From positions 13,283 to 23,422 of the forward strand of contig FR902943.1 in the NCBI GenBank assembly GCA_000438155.1: a stretch of 10,140 nt of DNA, in the 5' to 3' direction. Positions 5,992 to 10,140 of the stretch are shown one piece after another; the stretch's first letter is position 1, and each line of letters starts with the position of its first letter. The position numbers and the translations under genes are program-made. The notes under the pieces were generated by a model. The model worked only from the letters and a program-made list of their open reading frames with translations. It was not told the DNA's origin and made no database searches. This DNA comes from Firmicutes bacterium CAG:95. GTDB taxonomy: Bacteria > Bacillota > Clostridia > Lachnospirales > Lachnospiraceae.

Positions 5992-7641
5992 TTATTCACT
6001 TTGATTATCCAGAGCCTGCTGCCGGTAATAATCTTCATCCAGGTATTCCACCTCATCCTCTTCGCCATCTTCGGTCGTATCCTCGATGTAGGTCTCTTCG
6101 ATCTGCTCACCGGTAATCTGGTACTTGATCTGTTCGGAAAGCGTCTTCAGCTCCTCATTCGCATCTGCTCCATTCCAGATCTCTGCAAAAAGTGCCTCCA
6201 GCTTCAGCCAGTAATTTCCCGTTTCAAGCATCTTCGGAATCGGAACGGATGTCTCGTATTCCCTGGCAAAAACCTGCAATGCATCATATGGATATTCCAT
6301 ATCCTTCTGCGCCGAAACCTTACCGGAACGGTCATAAAGAATTTCATTGTACTCACAGGTTAAGTATCTCGCAAAATCATTTGCCACTTCCTGATTCGTC
6401 GAATAACCATTAATTGCCACACAGTTCGTCACTGAAAGGGAACTGGACGGCTCCTCCTCTTTAAAGGATGGTGTTGTCACAAACCCATATTCATAGGCAA
6501 AGGTTCCATCCTGCTTCGCCTGCTCCAGGGCAGCAACGGCATCGGAGGTTGCCACGGTAAATACCACCTTCCCCTGCATGAAGTCATTCAGGGTACTCTC
6601 ATAGCTGATCGCGCTTGTATCAATTGAGAAGAAGTTATTCAGATTCTGATATGCGGTCATACTCTGGATTGCATTCAGATTATAAATGTCCACCTGTTCT
6701 GTATCCCATCCGTTCTCACCGCCCATATTGATGGCATTGCCGATGAAAAAGTAATTGTAGAAAATATCGGTAACATCCCACTTAAATACGGATTCCACCT
6801 GTTCCGGTGCATCGTACATATCACCAAAGGTCTGGATATCCCCGATCGTTTTCGGAAGATATTCCTGAATCTTTGCCTCAATCTGTTCTTCTGTAAAAGG
6901 AGATTCCTCCTCAACAGCTTCTTCTGTCGTCTGCGAATCACTCCTGTCCGAAGCTGTGTCTGAACTTTCAGACTCCGCAGCTTTCTGTGTATCTCCGGCA
7001 CCAACACTACTCTGCGTTGCATCTGCACTTCCGGTATCTGAACTGCTCTGCGTTGTATCTCCACTTGCAGAATCCTCGTTCTCCTGCATTTCCTGCGCCG
7101 CCGCTTCCTCCTGCTCCTGCAATAGCTGTGCAACCGCCAGATCCCGCAGATATGTCTTGTTATAAAGCAGGGAACTGGTCTCAAAATAAAACGGATATCC
7201 CAGGAGCTTATCCTTATAGGTTGCAGCCGCAAGTCCCTTTCCGATAAAGGTTTCTTCCATGTTTACAGTCGGTTCGACCGGGACTGCCAGTCCTGCCAGA
7301 TAAGCTTTTTCCAATGCATCATTACTGATCACATACAGATCCGGCACATTGGATTCCACCGAATTCCGGTTGATTGTCTCCACATAATCAAGTCCCGATT
7401 CCAGCACCGGCACAATCCGGGCGTCATGTGTTTCGTTATAGGCTACTGCCGCACTGCTTAAATAAGTGGTTAGCGCATCGTCAGTATACCAGAGATAAAT
7501 ACTGTCTTTGTTATGATTGGAAAACAGAGATGAGTCCTCGCTCTGCTCCTTTTCCTTTACGGGCATTCCCGATTTTCCAATCGCAAAAATACCTGCTGCG
7601 GCCAGGGCAATGAGTAAAATTGCCATGAGTCGTTTCTTCAT
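5992..7641 (-). CDS. Membrane-anchored extracellular solute-binding protein (family 1-like)
   Basis: In 549 residues I see a Lys-Lys-Arg start and hydrophobic segment (5-21) without a lipobox cysteine, so it is either an uncleaved anchor or a signal peptide. A periplasmic-binding-like N-lobe follows (about 46-170: YLWYT near 50, PDLYVIS, LLGYPFYFETSSLLYNK typical of sugar-type family 1 binders), then a Ser/Thr/Asp/Glu/Gln-rich insertion (about 174-248), the rest of the fold (about 250-505, with FMQGKVVFTVATSDA), and an acidic tail (about 510-549). Family 1 proteins usually have about 400-450 residues; the insertion and tail explain the excess. No permease or ATPase gene adjoins, so it may be an orphan receptor, or work with distant transport genes. 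The start has GGAG seven bases upstream. The fold assignment is fairly sure; the ligand is unknown. Confidence 0.82.
   Translation of the reverse strand: MKKRLMAILLIALAAAGIFAIGKSGMPVKEKEQSEDSSLFSNHNKDSIYLWYTDDALTTYLSSAAVAYNETHDARIVPVLESGLDYVETINRNSVESNVPDLYVISNDALEKAYLAGLAVPVEPTVNMEETFIGKGLAAATYKDKLLGYPFYFETSSLLYNKTYLRDLAVAQLLQEQEEAAAQEMQENEDSASGDTTQSSSDTGSADATQSSVGAGDTQKAAESESSDTASDRSDSQTTEEAVEEESPFTEEQIEAKIQEYLPKTIGDIQTFGDMYDAPEQVESVFKWDVTDIFYNYFFIGNAINMGGENGWDTEQVDIYNLNAIQSMTAYQNLNNFFSIDTSAISYESTLNDFMQGKVVFTVATSDAVAALEQAKQDGTFAYEYGFVTTPSFKEEEPSSSLSVTNCVAINGYSTNQEVANDFARYLTCEYNEILYDRSGKVSAQKDMEYPYDALQVFAREYETSVPIPKMLETGNYWLKLEALFAEIWNGADANEELKTLSEQIKYQITGEQIEETYIEDTTEDGEEDEVEYLDEDYYRQQALDNQSE
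6898..7122 (-). repeat. Low-complexity Ser/Thr/Asp/Glu-rich insertion with a 36-bp degenerate repeat
   Basis: About 75 codons inside the solute-binding protein are almost wholly Ser, Thr, Asp, Glu, Gln, Ala and Gly. Within it the DNA at 7006-7032 and 7042-7068 matches in 23 of 27 positions at an offset of 36 bases, encoding GSADATQSS and ASGDTTQSS, so the segment probably grew by tandem duplication. Confidence 0.75.
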
Positions 7642-7700
7642 ATATAAACTCCATTTCTACAGACAGCCATGCGGTATCGTTTCCTACCTTCACAGCTGCA

Positions 7701-7729
7701 ATTATCATTACGATTCACATCATTGGCAG
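7701..7729 (-). promoter_or_regulatory. Possible promoter of the solute-binding protein gene
   Basis: In the 108-base gap after argD, minus-strand CTGCCA (7724-7729) and GATAAT (7701-7706) are 17 bases apart, about 60 bases before the ATG. The -10 matches the consensus in five of six positions and the -35 in four of six. No hairpin-plus-T-run terminator for argD is visible in the gap. Confidence 0.4.
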
Positions 7730-7749
7730 AACAATCCACCATAAGACTA

Positions 7750-8952
7750 CTAGGAAAGAACCTCGTCAATGCTCTGCGTAAGAATACCGATCATCTGATC
7801 CACATCCTCCTTTGTAATTACAAGAGGGGGAACAAAGCGGATAATATCAGTTCCTGCATTAATCAGGATCAGTCCCTTTTCCAGTGCTTTATTAATCACA
7901 GGGCCAACCGGCACCTTAAAGACAAGTCCCTGCATCATGCCGATACCACGGCGTGTCTCAATGACATCGTACTTATCTGCAAGCTCATTTAACTTCTCTT
8001 CCAGATATGCACCTGTTTTTTGCACATTATCTATTATATGGTTCTCCCCGAATAAATCAAGTACCACATTAATGGCTGCTGCAGCAAGCGGATTTCCACC
8101 GTAGGTCGTTCCGTGATCGCCGCTTGTCAGGGAATGCTGTGCGACCTTTTCGGTCATCAGGAATGCTCCGACCGGCACACCACAGCCAAGCGCCTTGGCC
8201 GTTGTCATAATGTCGGGCTTTACTCCGTACTTCTGCCAGGCATACATAGATCCGCATCTTCCCATTCCGCACTGAATCTCATCGAGAATCAGCAGGATGT
8301 CCTTTTCCTCGCAGAGCGCCTTGATCTTCTTCATGAATTCTTCTTTAGCAGGATAAATGCCGCCCTCGCCCTGTACGGTCTCAAACAGAATCGCACAGGT
8401 CTTGTCCGTCACCTGGCTTAACACACTTTCAAAGTCATTCATTTTTGCAAAACGGATGTTGCCGATCATCGGTTCAAAGGCCTCCCGGTATTTCGGGTTG
8501 CCGGTAACGGAAAGTGCACCCATCGTTCTTCCATGGAAGGAATGCTCCATGGCGATGATTTCATGATCGGTTGTTCCATCCTTTAAATACGCATATTTTC
8601 TGGCTGCCTTAATCGCGCCCTCAATGGATTCCGCACCGCTGTTTGTGAAGAATACACGGTCCATACCGGATACTTCCTTCAATTTTTTTGCCGCTTCAAT
8701 CGCCGGAACATTGTAATAATAATTCGAGGTATGAATCAACTTGTCAATCTGTGCCTTCAGCGCATCGTTGTATCTCTGATTATTGTAACCAAGTGCAAAT
8801 ACTGCAATTCCTGCACAGAAATCAAGATATTCCTTTCCATCCATGTCATAAAGATGAACACCGTCACCATGATCCAACACGATCTGAAACCGGTTATAGG
8901 TATGAAGCAGAGCCCGTTCTGCTTCGTCAATATATTCCTTCATTGTTCCCAT
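7750..8952 (-). CDS. argD: Acetylornithine aminotransferase
   Basis: ArgD is a cytoplasmic PLP enzyme converting N-acetylglutamate semialdehyde and glutamate to N-acetylornithine and 2-oxoglutarate in arginine synthesis. The 400 residues match a full-length class III aminotransferase: cofactor-phosphate motif NSGAES (104-109), HSFHGRT (137-143), Asp224 in LDEIQCGMGR pairing with the pyridine nitrogen, Schiff-base Lys253 in TAKALGCGVPVGAF, and HGTTYGGNP. The LGCGVPVGA form replaces the more usual LGGGFPIGA; this variant is familiar in clostridial ArgD as I know the family. It follows argB by 70 bases with no visible terminator, and the two are likely co-transcribed. The start at 8952 has GGGAG nine bases upstream; the ATG three codons later is an alternative. 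Other class III ornithine-type aminotransferases are similar, but the argB neighbour favours ArgD. Confidence 0.95.
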   Translation of the reverse strand: MGTMKEYIDEAERALLHTYNRFQIVLDHGDGVHLYDMDGKEYLDFCAGIAVFALGYNNQRYNDALKAQIDKLIHTSNYYYNVPAIEAAKKLKEVSGMDRVFFTNSGAESIEGAIKAARKYAYLKDGTTDHEIIAMEHSFHGRTMGALSVTGNPKYREAFEPMIGNIRFAKMNDFESVLSQVTDKTCAILFETVQGEGGIYPAKEEFMKKIKALCEEKDILLILDEIQCGMGRCGSMYAWQKYGVKPDIMTTAKALGCGVPVGAFLMTEKVAQHSLTSGDHGTTYGGNPLAAAAINVVLDLFGENHIIDNVQKTGAYLEEKLNELADKYDVIETRRGIGMMQGLVFKVPVGPVINKALEKGLILINAGTDIIRFVPPLVITKEDVDQMIGILTQSIDEVLS

Positions 8953-9022
8953 TATTTTCAGCTCCCTGCTTTTAATTTCCTGTTATTCACTCATCTGTAT
9001 CCCTACGGTTCTTCCGCATCCC

Positions 9023-9919
9023 TTACTTTTCATCACTGATTGGATCATCATCCGGAACGATGGCTGTTCCGATTCCGCTGTGGGTAAAGATTTCAAGCAG
9101 CATACTGTGAGGGATTCTGCCATCAAGGATATGTACCCGGCTTACCCCATTCTTCACTGCAGAAGTACAGTTATTCAACTTCGGAAGCATGCCTCCGCCA
9201 ATAATACCTTCCTGAATCAGCGCATCCGCTGCGGAAACCCGGATTCTTGAAATAAAGGAATCCTTATCATTGATGTCCTTATATAAGCCCTCGATATCCG
9301 TGAGGAATACCAGCTTGTTGGCTCCGACGGCCTTCGCAATGGCGCAGGCTGCATCATCCGCATTGATGTTGTAGGTATCAAAATTCTCGTCATATCCGAT
9401 CGGTGCAACAATCGGCAGGAAATCCTTCTCTAACATATCAAACAGAATCTTCGGATTCACTTCGGTAATATTACCGACAAAGCCAATGTCCTGTCCCTCG
9501 GAATAACGCTTCTCCACCTTTAAGAGTCCGCCGTCCTTACCGCTCAAACCAACGGCGTTCACACCAAGCTCTTCCACCATATTCACAAGGCTCTTATTCA
9601 CCTTATTTAAAACCATTTCAGCAATTTCCATGGTCTCTGCATCGGTCACACGAAGTCCGTTCACGAATTTTGCTTCCTTACCGACCTTACCTACCCAGCG
9701 GCTGATTTCCTTACCGCCGCCATGTACGATGATCGGCTTAAAGCCAACCAGCTTTAACAGCGTTACATCCTTAATGACATTCTTCTGCAGTTCCTCGTTG
9801 CTCATGGCAGAGCCACCGTATTTTACAACGATGATCTTCCGGTTAAACTGCTGAATGTACGGAAGCGCCTCGATCAGAACCTCCGCTTTTTTTAAAACTT
9901 CCTGCATATCCTTATCCAT
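9023..9919 (-). CDS. argB: Acetylglutamate kinase
   Basis: ArgB phosphorylates N-acetyl-L-glutamate with ATP, the second step of arginine synthesis, in the cytoplasm. Counting from the ATG at 9919 (298 aa): VVKYGGSAM (31-39), HGGGKEIS (66-73), substrate-binding loop GLRVTD, VGLSGKDGG, NINADDAA and LTDIEGLY. The N-terminal helix before the kinase core (about 25 residues, with EALPYIQQF) is the hallmark of the hexameric, arginine-inhibited class in family knowledge, so feedback inhibition is inferred. I prefer 9919 to the ATG at 9931, which directly abuts its AAAGG; 9919 has GGTG six bases upstream and matches the usual start of relatives. argD follows; argC and argJ would be expected beyond the right edge. 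The repeat element ends about 40 bases upstream of this start. Confidence 0.96.
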   Translation of the reverse strand: MDKDMQEVLKKAEVLIEALPYIQQFNRKIIVVKYGGSAMSNEELQKNVIKDVTLLKLVGFKPIIVHGGGKEISRWVGKVGKEAKFVNGLRVTDAETMEIAEMVLNKVNKSLVNMVEELGVNAVGLSGKDGGLLKVEKRYSEGQDIGFVGNITEVNPKILFDMLEKDFLPIVAPIGYDENFDTYNINADDAACAIAKAVGANKLVFLTDIEGLYKDINDKDSFISRIRVSAADALIQEGIIGGGMLPKLNNCTSAVKNGVSRVHILDGRIPHSMLLEIFTHSGIGTAIVPDDDPISDEK

Positions 9920-9960
9920 GTCATGCACCATCCTTTACTCTCTTCTGCTTCTATATGATA

Positions 9961-10140
9961 GTAACAGTTCAGCCATGCAGAAATGATTGTACAAGATGAC
10001 CGTGGGAGCTTGCTCACTAAGGGCAGCTTATATAATCATTTCTATAGGGCGGACGCCCAACATGAAATAAGCTGCCGAAAAGCACGTATATTTGTTAGCC
10101 AATTTGTACAATCCGGCAGCTTATGAATGGGCATGGCTGA
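9961..10140 (+). mobile_element. MITE-like element, copy 2, longer form, cut by the right edge
   Basis: The element begins GTAACAGTTCAGCCATGC at 9961 and its first 71 bases match copy 1 (reverse complement) with a single difference. After 93 extra bases the match resumes at 10125 and runs through gcatggctga, the first ten bases of the terminal repeat, to the window edge. A complete copy would be about 188 bp. The left flank is atatgata (9953-9960), the candidate target duplication. No protein frame of note exists within it. It lies just upstream of argB, within what is probably the arg operon. Confidence 0.85.
10032..10124 (+). repeat. 93-bp structured segment present only in copy 2
   Basis: The segment is delimited by direct repeats GGCAGCTTAT at 10022-10031 and 10115-10124. 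It also contains the inverted form ataagctgccg (10067-10077), able to pair with 10114-10124 around a 36-base loop, and a short hairpin GGGCG-GA-CGCCC (10047-10058). AGAAATGATT (9979-9988) is inverted at 10034-10043, joining this segment to the shared part of the element. It is either a part lost from copy 1 by recombination between the 10-bp repeats, or a nested insertion. Confidence 0.75.

Noticed and set aside
6675..7232. 185-codon Arg-rich minus-strand frame
   Set aside because: It is a shifted reading of the solute-binding protein's low-complexity region; very high Arg content is typical of such shadows.
7661..7680. Partial third copy of the element (cagccatgc)
   Set aside because: Only nine bases match the end sequence, with no second end or target duplication nearby.
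7511..7708. 65-codon minus-strand frame upstream of the solute-binding gene
   Set aside because: Mostly overlaps that gene in another frame and has no family character; the 108-base gap alone does not support a gene.
9932..9980. Promoter for argB made from the element end plus TATCAT in the flank
   Set aside because: TATCAT is a fair -10 box, but the only -35 at 16 bases (TTCTGC) is poor; argB is more likely read from the upstream operon promoter.

Overview
The window looks like chromosome from a low-to-moderate-GC clostridial Firmicute, most likely a Lachnospiraceae-type gut anaerobe. This rests on the gene families (GerMN lipoprotein, lipoprotein ComEA, WalRK-like two-component pair, arginine-sensitive type ArgB), GGAGG-type ribosome binding sites and the tight one-directional packing. 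It is inferred from reading, not from a database search. All nine protein genes lie on the minus strand, so transcription runs from high to low coordinates.

Right end, 7750-10140: argB (acetylglutamate kinase) followed by argD (acetylornithine aminotransferase), consecutive-pathway enzymes of arginine synthesis and probably the tail of an argCJBD operon. Just upstream of argB lies a small non-coding repeat element that runs off the window edge.

Middle, 5485-7641: a membrane-anchored family 1 solute-binding-like protein with a Ser/Thr/Asp/Glu-rich insertion and an acidic tail, without transporter genes beside it, then a small DMT_YdcZ (DUF606) membrane protein.

Left, 1-5481: a cluster with a good promoter in front of it: comEA (lipoprotein DNA receptor), an OmpR-family response regulator, a WalK/PhoR-like sensor kinase, a double-GerMN lipoprotein and the N-terminal 335 codons of comEC (DNA uptake channel, cut by the window edge). 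An envelope-sensing regulatory pair is thus embedded between the two DNA-uptake genes.

The most unusual content is non-coding. A 95-bp element with about 18-bp terminal inverted repeats, flanked by a perfect 8-bp duplication (catgaacc), sits 3 bases after the kinase stop codon. A second copy in opposite orientation lies upstream of argB and carries 93 extra structured bases. GTAA ends plus an 8-bp duplication suggest a MITE moved by an IS66-family transposase. Further local structure includes a tandem duplication of the GerMN gene's start region that creates a chain of short upstream reading frames, and four in-frame 33-bp repeats inside comEC.
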